From assembly GCA_031761405.1 (NCBI GenBank), contig JASEVX010000011.1:40332041-40396040 (forward strand): DNA of 64,000 nt, read 5' to 3'. The notes under the pieces were generated by a model. That model was not told the DNA's origin, ran no database searches, and worked only from the letters and a program-made list of their open reading frames with translations. The position numbers and the translations under genes were made by a program. Below are positions 22,712 to 33,518 of this stretch, piece by piece (positions within the stretch are counted from its first letter, which is position 1; each line of letters opens with the position of its first letter). The stretch comes from Serripes groenlandicus. Taxonomy: Eukaryota > Mollusca > Bivalvia > Cardiida > Cardiidae.

Positions 22712-23736
22712 GAATACAGAATAGTTTTAAATCTAAAAAAGTTAAATGAGTACATTCCATACAAGCATTTCAAAATGGAAACATTTGAAAATGCATTGAC
22801 ACTTATTTCAAAGGGATCTTAAAATGATATGGCTTCGGTTGATTTACGCCATACATATTACTCAATTCAAATTGCTGAAGAGCAACAAAAATATTTCCGT
22901 TTTACTTGGAATGATAAGATTTATCAATTCACATGCTTAGTGAATGGAGTCAGTGAAGGCCCAAGAATATTTAAAAAACTTATGAAACCTGTATACGCCA
23001 AATTAAGAAGTTTGGGGTTCATAAATTCAGGTTTTATTGATGATAGCTTTCTTTGTGGTGATTCCTTTGATGAATGCACCGACAATGTCAATGCAACAGA
23101 CAATTTAATGACTCGAGTAGGATTTATTCTAAAAAAGGAAAAATCGGTTTTCATACCAACCACTCGTATTCAGTATTTGGGAAATATCATAGATTCCTAG
23201 CAAATGGTAGTTCTCTTACCTGAAAGCAGACAAGAATCAATTCTTGTCTCATGCAGAAAGCTGGTCTCTAAGTCAACAACATCAATACGAGAGGTTGCAA
23301 AACTAATTGGCTTACTTGTTGCCAGTTTTTCTGCAGTTGAATATGGAAAATTACACTATAGGCATTTAGAAAGGGGAAAAATTCAAGCTCTAAAGTTTAA
23401 ATATGGGAACTTTGATGCGTTGATGCAAATCACAAAAGATATGAAAATTGAGTTAAAATGGTGGATTGATAATCTCACATTCCAAGTACGACATATCGTA
23501 AGGGAGTCTGCAAAAGTAACAATGTACACAGACGCATCCCTAACTGGTTGGGGTGCAAAATTAGGGAATTCCAAAATTGGAGGTAGATGGAACGACTTCG
23601 AAAATAAAAATCACATTAATGTTCTTGAGTTACTGGCAATTTCTCATGCATTGAAAGCTTTCCAAGAACAGGTGCAGTCACATCATGTTAAAATCTTTTC
23701 AGATAATACCACGTACTGCAGTCAGTTATATCAATA
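22712..23736 (+). pseudogene. DIRS reverse transcriptase and RNase H, broken
   Basis: The readable frame starts mid-RT at 22712 (LNLKKLNEYIPYKHFKMETF). It crosses a TAA at 22820, then motif A (ASVDLRHTYYSI), the motif B region (FTCLVNGVSEGPRIFKKLM) and the catalytic box FIDDS. A TAG at 23198 is followed in the same frame by the RNase H domain with its acidic residues in MYTDASLTGWG, NVLELLAIS and FSDNTT. Just after SDNTT a 1-nt shift near 23712 moves the frame, and the expected AVSYINNMGGTKS continues in another frame. The catalytic residues survive, but there are two stops and a shift. Confidence 0.88.
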
Positions 23737-24436
23737 ACATGGGTGGTACTAAATCTTTTGACTGTAGCCAAGTGAGTGCAAACATTTGGGAATGGTGCAT
23801 TAAACATACTACTTGGTTAGCTTGTGCCCATATCGCTTCAACGACGAACTTGAATGGAAATTAGATGAGAGAATATTTCACTTGATAAGTTCTCGATGGG
23901 GCAAACCAGATGTATATTTATTTGCATCTAGGTTGAATGCACAAGTAAAAAATTACTGCTCTTGGAAACCAGACCCCGAATGCTCTTATGTTGATGCGTT
24001 CTTTCTTGCATGGAATACATTTCATAATGTATATCTGTTCCCTCCTTTCAGTATACTGGGACGGTGCATGCAGAAAATAAGAGTGGACGAGGCCAGAGGC
24101 ATAGTCATAGCACCATTATGGCTGACACAACCATGGTTTTTGCGTCTAATGGAACTTCTAGTGGAAGTGCCGGTGATAATTCGCAGAAGGAAAGGATTAT
24201 TGAAACAGCCGTTTCAGAATGTGGAACATCCTCTGATGTACAGAATGAAAATTATGGCATGCAAAGTGTCTGGAGTAATTTCAGAAAACGTGGTTTTTCG
24301 AAACAAACTACAAGTATTCTCATGTCCTCCTGGAAACAAGGAACTAAAAACCAATACAATGTATTCATCAAGAGATGGTTTTCATACTGTACTGAATGGA
24401 AAATCTCTTCATTTTCTCCAACTTTGGAAGAAGTAA
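23713..24436 (+). pseudogene. DIRS ORF2 C-terminal domain, broken
   Basis: After the shift the frame reads AVSYINNMGG to LACAHI near 23830. A small deletion with frame change then leads to FNDELEWKLDERIFHLISS and GKPDVYLFASRLN, the conserved block that follows RNase H in DIRS and Ngaro polyproteins. It runs through LFPPFSILGRCMQKI and APLWLTQPWF and ends at 24436, overlapping the recombinase ORF by more than 370 bases in a different frame. Confidence 0.8.
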
Positions 24437-25232
24437 TGGAATATTTAACATAACAATATCAAAATGGATTAGCTTATGACAGTTTGAATACTGCTAGAAG
24501 AGCACTATCTTCACTTGGTTTAAATTTCGATGGATTTAAAGTTAGGAGTCATCCTTTAGTTATAAGATATATGAAAGGAATATTTGTACCAAAACCACCA
24601 AAACCGCGTTACACTGTCATTTGGGATGTGAATCATGTATTGTGTTATTTACGAAAATTATCTCCGGTATGTCACCTTTCTCTTAAGGATTTGACTTTAA
24701 AATTGACTATGCTTATGGCCTTAACTCAAGCAGCACGAGTCCAAACATTACAATTCGTTAGTGTTAATAGTTACAAAAAGTTGAAATCAGAGTTTGTTTT
24801 TGAGTTATCAGATTCCTTAAAGCAAAACAGACCTAATTGCCAAGTAGCAAGTCTATGCTTTAAGGCTTACCCTCTAGATAGGAGGCTTTGTATATATACA
24901 GTATTAAAAGAATATTTGTTGCGTACAAAGTACGTGCGTAATTCCATTGGGACAGATAATAATAGGTTGTTAATCAGTTATGTAAAACCATACAAACATG
25001 TTACCCGAGATACCATATCACGATGGTTAAAAACTGTAATGTCATAGATATACAGAAATACGGATCACACAGTGTCCGTTCAGCTGCGACATCAAAAGCT
25101 AAGGGAAATTCAGTGCCTATGAAAGACATTCTACAGAAAGCTGGATGGTCAAATGTAAAGACCTTTGCTAAATTCTATGATAGAAATATTGAGCCCAGTG
25201 TGGATAGATTCCAGGAAGAAGTCCTACAATAA
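24064..25232 (+). pseudogene. DIRS tyrosine recombinase, broken
   Basis: A first segment (24064-24453) covers the linker and core-binding domain (SVWSNFRKRGFSKQTTSI, then WKQGTKNQYNVFIKRW). A TAA at 24451 is followed in the same frame by QYQNGLAYDSLNTARRALSS. The catalytic domain shows the first Arg in QAARVQTLQF. Near 25035 the frame changes by one base and reads on as KYGSHSVRSAATSKAKG with the His-x-x-Arg pair, then GWSNVKTFAKFYDR with the nucleophile Tyr. The R-HxxR-W-Y set is complete. One stop and one frameshift make it non-functional as read. Confidence 0.88.
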
Positions 25233-25265
25233 CTTGTGAGTTTTTTCACACATTATAGCTTTAAA

Positions 25266-25396
25266 ATCTCATTTAAGAGTGAACGAAATTCTTTAAACGA
25301 AAAAGAATTTAAAAAATTAAACGAGACTTCCCTTGGTAAGGTGAAGTTTGATTTTAATTCTTTGAGTAAAGAATTGAGTGAGGTATTAAATGCCTC
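25266..25396 (+). repeat. Internal complementary region of DIRS element
   Basis: Left half complementary to the left terminus (to 25312), right half (AATTAAACGAGACTTCCCTT through GAGTGAGGTATTAAATG) complementary to 25523-25613. The right-half pair is nearly identical, so 25313-25613 can fold into a long hairpin with a loop of about 130 bases. Confidence 0.85.
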
Positions 25397-25502
25397 CCTC
25401 CAACCCGACAGAATCAATAATAGTTGTTGAATACCAAAAATATTTGGAAATAGGAATATTATACCAAACTTTTTCAAATAATGTGGACAAAACACTTTAA
25501 AG

Positions 25503-25613
25503 ACTGCCCGCGCATGTGCAATGACATCTCATTTAATACCTCACTCAATTCTTTACTCAAAGAATTAAAATCAAACTTCACCTTACCAAGGTAAGTCTCG
25601 TTTAATTTTTTAA
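25503..25613 (-). repeat. Right inverted terminal repeat of DIRS element
   Basis: Runs from AGACTGCCCGCGCATGTGCA to CTCGTTTAATTTTTTAAA. It is the reverse complement of the ICR right half and, over about 40 bp, of the left terminal repeat. The end is set where complementarity to the ICR stops. Confidence 0.8.
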
Positions 25614-25615
25614 AT

Positions 25616-27230
25616 TTTTAGATCACTTAGAGCCAAAGGCTCAATGTGAGCTATTCTGATCTCCTCCTGAACCGCAAGAACAATTTCCACAAAACATCAC
25701 AGGAATGTTCCTTTGGTGGTCCTCTTTCAAAATTGGTCAAAGATTTAAATTCTATTGAGAACTTGGGTTGCTGCGGAATTAGAAAGGGGTCAAAATGTCT
25801 AAAAACTTTAAAAATCTTCTCCTCCGAATCTGCCTGTCAGATTCAAATATAATTTGGTAGAAATGTTCCTTGGGTGATCCTCTACAAAAATTGTTCAAGC
25901 CATACTGATTGGTCGAAAAACATGGCAGTCAGGCGACATCAGAAAAGGGGCAAAATGACAAAATTTGAAAATTCCATTTTGAGTTTTTGTGATCGCCTTT
26001 TGTTCGTCGTCCGTCATCAACATTTGCTTGTTAACACTCTAGTGGCAACATTTTGCATCCAATCTTCATGAAAGTTTATCAGAACATATATCTCCATCAA
26101 ATCTAGGCCAAGTTCGAAACTGGGTCATGTTGGGTCACAAACTAGGTCACTAGGCCAAATTTAAGGAAAATCTTGTTAGCACTCTTGAAGCCGCATTTTT
26201 GGTTTAAGTATGTTGAACCTTTGTCTTAAGGTCATGTTGGGTTAAAAACTAGGTCACTAGGCCAAATTGAAGGAAAATCTTGTTAACACTCTGGAAGCCA
26301 CATTTTAAACTTGAGCATGTTAAAACTTTGTCAGAAAGTTTGTCTTGATGATATCTAGGCCAAGTTTGAATATGGGTCATGTCAGGTCAAAAACTAGGTC
26401 ACTAGGCCAAATTGAAGAAAAATCTTGTTAACACTCTTGAAGCCACATTTTAAACTTGAGCATGTTGAAACTTTATCAGAAAGTTTGTCCTGGTGATATT
26501 GCCATTGGCGCTGAAAGAGTTATGTCTTAAATAGCCCATTCTCAGATGTGCGATTCCAGGGCCTCATAGCCCTCTTGTTATGAATGTGCCTGTCTGATTT
26601 TAAGAAAATTTAATAGGAATCTTACTTTAATGATCCTCTACTTAATTTGTTTTAGGCCGTTTTTATTGGTTTCACAATCATAGCAACCAGGGGTCATCAC
26701 AAAAGGGGTAAATTGAACTTTTACCTACAAATGACAACCAACTCGTACCATTCCAATAGACCAATGTTGCTTTGTTGGTCCTCTTTTAAAATTGTTCAAA
26801 GACTTGCATTCTGTGTAGAACTTTGGTTGCTGCGGCATCAGAAAGTGAGAAAAATACCCAAACTTTAAAATCCTTTTCCTCCATAATCTGCTTGTGGGAT
26901 TCCAAGATAATTTGGTAGATATGTTCCTTAAGTGACCTTCTAAAAAAACTGTTGAAGCCATATTGATTTCGTTGAATAACAGGGCAGCAAGGCGGCATCA
27001 GGAAAGGTTCAAAATAACAAAAACTTTAAAATTCCATTCTTATCAAAGTTCTTGTTAGATTTCAAGATATAAATGGCCTTTACTGATTAAGCTGTTTCTT
27101 GAGAAGTGAACAATACTTGCAGTTTCATTTGCACTCCTTGATAAAATTTTCCCAGATATTTGAGTTAAATATTAGCTACTAATTTACTATCAATCAAGTG
27201 ATCGATTTAGGGCCATCTTGGCCCTCTTGT
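25616..27230 (+). mobile_element. Family E element with nested family D element
   Basis: Left end TTAGATCACTTAGAGCCAAAGG pairs with GGCTCAATGTGAGCT. Family E units contain GGAATGTTCCTTTGGTGGTC and CATCAGAAAGGGGCAAAA phrases. A family D element lies at about 25975-26579 (ends GGGCCTCATAGCCCTCTTG). Family E closes with TTTAGGGCCATCTTGGCCCT and CTTG at about 27228. No gene. Confidence 0.6.
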
Positions 27231-28269
27231 TTTTGTAGAAATGTTTCTTTGGTGACCCTGTATCAGATTCCTTCAAGCCATGTTGATTGGCTGTTAGCCT
27301 CATAACTTTAGACTTTAGAAATCTTCTTCTCCAAAAACTATTTGGCCGATTTTCAAATAATTGTACAGAAATGTTCCGTAGATGACAATCTACTAAATTC
27401 CTTCAAGTCATGTTGATTGGTCGAAAAACATGGCCACAAGTGGATTGGACTGTTTAGTGTTTTAATTTTTGCCTAATGGCAGTGGAGCGATACTGGGCCT
27501 CTTGTAAAAGCTTACCTTACCACACAATCAGCTAATGTGGTTGGCATGACAAATCACATTGCATAAGTCAGGTGAGCAATTCAGGGCCATTATGGCCCTC
27601 TTGTTTGTTCATCCTATGGTTCAAACCTGTTTTTGTTTTTCAAGTTTTCATTTCCTATGTTTGTGTTTCTTCATAGTAACACAGTTTTCAGCATGCCTAT
27701 AATATTTGAAAAGTAGAACTACTTTCATAGTTATGTGAGTTGTCACTGTCCTCAAACAGTTTACAAGTCTCTTAGTAAACCATGGCACAATTGTGATCTA
27801 TCCGTCTGTTATGTTCTTTTGTCGTCCGTTGTTGTCAACAATTTCTTTAAATAAAATCTCCACCTGAAGCACATGGCCAATTGCTACCAAATATAACAGG
27901 AATTTTAATTGGATCATCTTTTTTCAGATTCCTTGAAATGTAGGTCAACTGTGCATAATGCTTGTTGCCATGGCAATAAAATGAAAATAAAATGAATGTT
28001 TTAAAAATCTTCCCTAAAACTACTGGATATATTTCAAAATAAGGCCCCATATAGGTACTCAAATAAAAAACAAACTGGTTTTCAAAACACATATCTTAAA
28101 TGATACATACCAATATACAAAGAACAAATTTATTTGGCTAACTGTAGTATATACTATATTAAAAGATCTCTAAAACTGAACACTGCTTTTCATGTTATGC
28201 TCTGCCTGTGGCCTTCATATCACTTTTAACATTTTCATTTTAAGATTTGCTGTTTTGGAGAAGCAGTTC
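27231..28269. repeat. Decayed family C fragments and spacer
   Basis: 27232-27510 is a family C' end (closing GATACTGGGCCTCTTG), 27530-27604 a second end (GGGCCATTATGGCCCTCTTG), and 27770-28060 a very diverged unit following a TTGTCGTCCG tract. The remainder is AT-rich without recognised features. Confidence 0.45.
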
Positions 28270-28407
28270 AAGTTATTGTCATTGCCTGTACTGGTCTGAG
28301 AAGGCCAGGAAACATATGAGTAGGTGAACTGGCTGTCGTGATATGACTGAAAAATTGTTGTAAACGGCGTCAAACCCCAATCAATCAATCAATCAATCAA
28401 TCAATCT
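28270..28407 (+). mobile_element. SINE 3' portion with (CAAT)n tail
   Basis: TACTGGTCTGAGAAGGCCAG, GTAGGTGAACTGGCTGTCGT and GATATGACTGAAAAATTGTT match the body of the SINE at 4861-5160. The tail is (CAAT)n instead of (AAAC)n. The tRNA-like head is missing, as in a 5'-truncated insertion. Confidence 0.75.
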
Positions 28408-29215
28408 TCAGCACACATATTTCTCAACCAACCTAATAAAGGTAATTAGGGACCTGAAGTTGTGCATGTCAATTTAAGCTTAGAATAAAAATCGAAGCTT
28501 TTGTGAAAGCCTTGGCATTGTTCACTTGTGCCATTGTTCCACACACAAAAAAGCACTTTAATATTTGTAAATACATTTTTATGCCTCAACATATTTTATT
28601 CATACTCGCACATAATGTACAGCTGCTATTCTTTCAAAGAAAATAATGCTGAAAGGTGTGTTGATGTCTGAATAAGAAATATGTCGGGCAGGAAAATTCA
28701 ACTCGTCTTACTGTCCTGACAAGTGGTTTGAGATGCAGTATAAGTGGAAATTTTAATATCTGTTGTGCATTTTTGTGTCGCCCTTTCAGAGAAAAGGTGA
28801 TACATAGGGACGCTTTTCCGTCTGATGGTCCGTCCGTCTGTCACAAAAACTTAGCAATGGCTATAACTTTGCCATTTACTAACGTTTCTTCTTCAAACTT
28901 TCAAATTATATTGCTTATAACAACAGATTTGTGATGCAGGTCAATGTCATATTTGACAGAGTAATGCCCCTTTTTGTACTTAGATTTCTGACAAAGCCTC
29001 AGAGGGTGACACAAATATGCTACTGTACACCCATTTTGTTCTTATTTGTACCATACCCTGTTATGAGAAGGAAGACTAGAGAATTTGTTTGTACCCTGCA
29101 GACTAACTTACAGAATACATGTTAGAATCAAAGTACTGAAAGTACTATTAACAAATTATTTTGAAAATGTAAGTCATAATTGCATTTGATCATGTTTTTT
29201 GTTTGTTTTAAACTT
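28408..29215. repeat. Spacer with a short hairpin-start repeat fragment
   Basis: 28770-29000 has a hairpin-like start (TCGCCCTTTCAGAGAAAAGG), a GTCCGTCCGTCTGTCAC tract and a core reading CTTAGCAATGGCTATAACTT, another family of the same general plan but with one unit. The rest is AT-rich with no gene supported. Confidence 0.4.
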
Positions 29216-29221
29216 GCTTTT

Positions 29222-31793
29222 TTAGCACGACTATTCGAAGAATATGAGAGCTATTACAGTCACTTGTGCGTTTGCGTTGGCGTTTGCGTTGCAACTTTGG
29301 TTAAAGTTTTGCATGCAAGGCTTTTTCTCACAAACCACAGATGCTATTGCTTTGAAACTTCACACACTTACCGTATATCCGCAGCCATAAGTCGAATTTT
29401 TGAGACTCAAATTTTGGTGTTGAAGCAGGGACTCGACTTATGACTGAATGACAATCTCTCCTAAGGCTATATTTTACACGCGACAAACAGTTTTAGGGCT
29501 AATGCAAGTCGGTTGTAACTACAGCCTATTCCAGGAGAAATTACAACCGTTTTGCATATAACCATCGAGTTGTCCAGAGGTACCTCATTGTAAATTGTGT
29601 GTACAGTACAGTTACTACCACGTATTTGTAACTTTAAATGCAGATGTAGCAGACAGTGTTGGAAAACGTTGTGAGAAAAAGAGATACTGCTTTTTATCAG
29701 CGATGCATCCTTTCCTTACATTTTTTTTTTATCTAGTTTCAAAGCCGTAAACAAAGGAAAAATAAATATCATACCCTTTAAAATCCTTTTTAATTCAAAG
29801 TTAATTTGTCCAATTTAAAGAAAATGTAGTAATTTCTCCTTTTGTCAGAGCTCTATCAAGAGAAGTCTGCTGCAGATGCGTATAAATGCATGTGAAAATG
29901 GGTAAGAGTGAAATCTATATAGACCTTTATTTCCGCAAACCATTTTCCCCAACAAATGAGCTACGTCATAAAAAAAGAGTACGTCCAGTTTAATCACACA
30001 AGTATTACTAAGCTAATAGGATCGTAGATTTAACATTAATTTATATGGGTGTTTTTCATTTGTCGCGTCTCAATCCCAGCTGGTAAATTAGTGACATCAT
30101 TTATTTGAGCCCTGTGTTTTTCACGCGACAAACAGTTTAGTTATAGGGCTAATGCAAGTCGGTTGTAACTACAGCCTGTTCCAGTGGAAATTACAACCGT
30201 TTGCATATAACTATAGAGTCCAAACTTCTTTCCATAGACCTTTACAACCCTTGTCGTCACCTCTCTGTGAATTACACACACTTTTAATAAACTTCGTCAA
30301 TGCAATTACTCATTCCTGTGTTTGTTTTACTTTTAACTAATCATTTTTTGAAAACATTGAAAGGATTAATTTTCATGTGTGAAATCGGACAAGCTGACAT
30401 CGACAAAACCCTTTGTTCGAGTTTCGCGCTTTTATTTTTATAGATTAAAACATATATTAAGAAATTTGGACTAGTTAGTTGGTTTGGCTTATTTGGATTT
30501 ATAAAATCAGGTTTGTGCATTATAATCATAATGTATCATTATTCAGTTTTACATCGAGAAACTTTTTTTTTTTTCAATTTTTTGCCGAAATTTTTAAAAA
30601 GTCGACCCCCGACTTATGGCTGGAAGTAACCTCAAAACCGCCATAATTGGGGTCAAACTGGACCCTCGACTAATGGCCGAAGTCGACTTATGGCCGCGGA
30701 TATACGGTATTGGACATCATCAAATGACCTTACAGGACAAGTCCCAATATTCTATATTAGATTTTGACACAATTATGCACATAGAAATTCTGGTTAAAGT
30801 TTTGCGTGCAACTACATTAAGAGTCCATATCTCTGTATTTACTTTATGCATTGCATTGCAACTGTATACAATGCTTCCCAACCATCACACATATGTATAT
30901 TATCAAGTAAGATAACTCTATCCTGCATTTACTGCAAGTTATAGCCCTTTTATAACTTAGTAAGTTTTGTGTGCAATGACATTAAAAGTCCATATCCTAG
31001 TAATTACTTGAAGCATTGCATTGAAACTTTATACAACCCTTCCCAACCATCACACCTATATAAAAAATCAAGTTAGATAACTCTTTCCAGCATATAATGC
31101 AAATTCTGGTTAAAGTTTTGCCTGCAACAACATTAAGAGTCCATATCCTAGTATCTACTTGATGCATTGCATATAAACTTTATACAACTCTTCCTTACCA
31201 TCACACCTATATAAACAATCAAGTTTGATAACTCTTTCCAGCATATAATGCAAATTCTGGCCCTTTTTATACTTAGAAATTCTGGTTTAAGTTTTGCATG
31301 CAAGGTACTTTCATGGATATATCTCAGTAACCACTAATGATATTGCCTTGAAACTTCATACATGTCTTCCGGTGTGTCAGACAGTCAAGTTAGATAATTC
31401 TTGTATGAATTAAGTACAAATTATGGCCCTTGTTTGACTTTTAAAATTTGGTTAAAGTTTTGCATGCATGGCACGATCATGCACATATCTCAGTAACCAC
31501 TCAGAGATTGATATAAAGCTTCAATATAGTCTTTAAAGGTATCAAACAATCAGATAAGGTACCTCCTGAATGAATTTATTATAAATTATGGCCCTTTCTG
31601 AAGTTATAATTTTGGGTTGAAGTTTTGCATGCTAGGCCTTTTCTCACAATCGGCAGATGCTATTCAAACAAGACTTATCTTACTTGATTTATAGTTCTAT
31701 ACTATCAAGCCACTATCCCAGTAACAACTGTTGTCTATAGTATCAAATGGCCAAATAGTCGAGCATGCTGTCTTGCGGACAGCTCTGTTAGAC
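29222..31793 (+). mobile_element. Family B element containing a TA-flanked transposon
   Basis: Left end TTAGCACGACTATTCGAAGA, nearly identical to the left end at 851. Units of 160-175 bp run from 30775 to 31790, becoming more diverged to the right. The end is GCTGTCTTGCGGACAGCTCT. The transposon at 29371-30707 interrupts the first unit. Confidence 0.7.
29369..30709. mobile_element. TIR DNA transposon with TA target duplication
   Basis: CCGTATATCCGCAGCCATAA from 29371 is the inverted complement of TTATGGCCGCGGATATACGG ending at 30707 with one mismatch; similarity continues into GTCGA. TA lies on both sides and the host repeat reads CACACT-TA-TTGGAC if the element is removed. TA targets and this terminus suggest a Tc1/mariner/pogo-type non-autonomous element of 1337 bp. 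The interior has two copies of a 100-bp block (29478 and 30122, starting CACGCGACAAACAGTTT) and a TTAA-MITE-like remnant at about 29640-29910. No transposase ORF remains. Confidence 0.8.
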
Positions 31794-32311
31794 AATCTAG
31801 TCTAGTTCATGCTTATAAATAATCTTTGTCCATATATATTTTAAAAGAGACATATTCATCAATTGACAGGTTTTTGGGGCAGACTTTCTTAATGTGTGAT
31901 TATTTGCTAATAGTTTCATGTTAATAATCAAAATATCTTAAGATTTTAATTACTGAGGAACTTGAATGTTAATCAATACATTGTGGCAAATGGAGAATAG
32001 CTCAGAATGAGCTAGTTTTCCTTTGATAACATAATATTTTCACAAGTGGAAATGTTCAATATATACTGTTATATACTGGGTGTATACGGATAATTGTGAA
32101 AAATGTATGGGTAAAACAGGATTTATTTAAAAAAATAAACATGCATAATGTAGTAGCATAACAGGTAAAATATGCTAGCCGCACTGTTGCATTCTATGTT
32201 TATTTCATAACATTTCTTACTTCACCCTTTGAGTAAAAACTTATAATCACAAAATCAAAATTTGGAAGCAATATAGAAAAAATTGAGATCATCTAATTTT
32301 GCTTCATTTTT
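31794..32311. other. AT-rich spacer
   Basis: No repeat family, ORF or splice-bounded frame recognised. Confidence 0.4.
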
Positions 32312-33305
32312 AGCTTTACTGGCCAAAGGCCAGAAGGGCTTATGTCGTGGCGATTTGTCCGTCGTCCGTCCGTCCGTAAACAATTTCTTGTTAACATGAT
32401 ACAGTCTTCACTTTTGATTGTATCTCAACCAAACTTATACAGTAGTTAGATATCCATGAGAGCTCGGTTCCTTTCGAAAACCAGTCAGATCCGCCCATGC
32501 ATGACTGGATTATGGCCCTTGAAATGGTCAAAATTGCTATAAAAGAGCTTGTTAACACAATACAGTCTTCACTTTTGATTGTATCTCAACCAAACTTATA
32601 CAGTAGTTAGATATCTATGAGAGCTCGATTCCTTTCAAAACCAGTCAGATCCGCCCATGCATGACTGGATTATGGCCCTTGAAATGGTCAAAATTGCTAT
32701 AAAAGAGCTTGTTAACACGATACAGTCTTCACTTTTGATTGTATCTCAACTAAACTTTTACAGTCGTTAGATATCCATGAGAGCTCGGTTCCTTTCGAAA
32801 ACCAGCCAGATCCGCCCATGCATGACTGGATTATGGCCCTTGAAATGGTCAAAATTGCTATAAAAGAGCTTGTTAACACGATACAGTTTTCACTTTTGAT
32901 TGTATCTCAACCAAACTTATACAGTAGTTAGATATCCATGAGAGCTCTGTTCCTTTTGTAAACCAGCCAGATCCGCCCATGCAAGACTGGATTATGGCCC
33001 TTGAAATTGTTCAAATTGCTATAATTGAGCATGTGAACACAATAGAGGCTCTATTTACTATCTGATCTTCACCAAACTTAGATAGTAGTTAAATATTGAT
33101 GACAGCTTGGTTCCTTTTGAAAACCAGCCAGATCCGGCAAGACTGGATTATGGCCCATGAAATTGTAAAAATTACTATAATACAGCTTGTGAACACAAAA
33201 GAGCCTCCATTTACTATCCGATCTTCACCATACATACATGCTCTGGATTGAAAATGAGCAAAGAACCATACCAGTAGAGCATAGGCCCTCATGGGCCTCT
33301 TGTTT
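32312..33305 (+). mobile_element. Family F element (161-bp units)
   Basis: Left hairpin AGCTTTACTGGCCAAAGGCC with AGAAGGGCTT, a GTCCGTCCGTCCG tract, four to five units of 161 bp (TTGTTAACACGATACAGTCT; CATGCATGACTGGATTATGG), and an end GGCCCTCATGGGCCTCTTG. A larger copy is at 57112-58957. Confidence 0.75.
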
Positions 33306-33329
33306 AAAGCTTGTTTCATGGTTTGTTAA

Positions 33330-33518
33330 TTAACCCTTTCCCACATACAACACATCTGCAGCAGACGACTTTGAACATATCTTTGGAAAAGGGGAAGAAA
33401 ATATTATGGGAAAATTGGAATTGCTTGCATTGAGCAAGTTCTACTTCAGTCAAAATGTGTTCTAAAGATGTCTGCAGCAATGTCATCAGAAAGCCTCTAC
33501 ATGGGGTAAAGGCTTTAA
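33330..33518. mobile_element. TTAA-bounded hairpin MITE, second copy
   Basis: TTAACCCTTTCCCACATACA at the left; the right end is decayed (GGGGTAAAGGCTTTAA). It contains CTGCAGCAGACGACTTTGAA and the mirrored GTCTGCAGCAATGTCATCAG. A partial third copy starts at 33705. Confidence 0.65.

Larger units (their letters stand above)
22629..25613 (+). mobile_element. DIRS-type tyrosine-recombinase retrotransposon, internally deleted
   Basis: The order is left inverted terminal repeat, RT, RNase H, a downstream ORF2 domain, an overlapping tyrosine recombinase, an internal complementary region (ICR) and a right inverted repeat. The first half of the ICR (25266-25312) is the reverse complement of the left end and its second half (25313-25396) that of the right end. 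This is the diagnostic DIRS-1 layout, in which the ICR spans the circle junction. The element is about 2.99 kb where relatives are usually 5-6 kb; gag and the N-terminal part of RT are gone, the left repeat running straight into mid-RT. Several stops and frameshifts show it is dead. No target duplication is seen, as expected for recombinase-mediated insertion. It interrupts a family C repeat on the left and abuts family E on the right. Confidence 0.9.

Noticed and set aside
24064..24436. Overlapping ORFs in the DIRS element as evidence of a frameshift error
   Set aside because: Overlap of the recombinase ORF with the end of the RT/RNase H ORF in another frame is normal for DIRS elements; only the stops and the shifts near 23712, 23830 and 25035 are damage.
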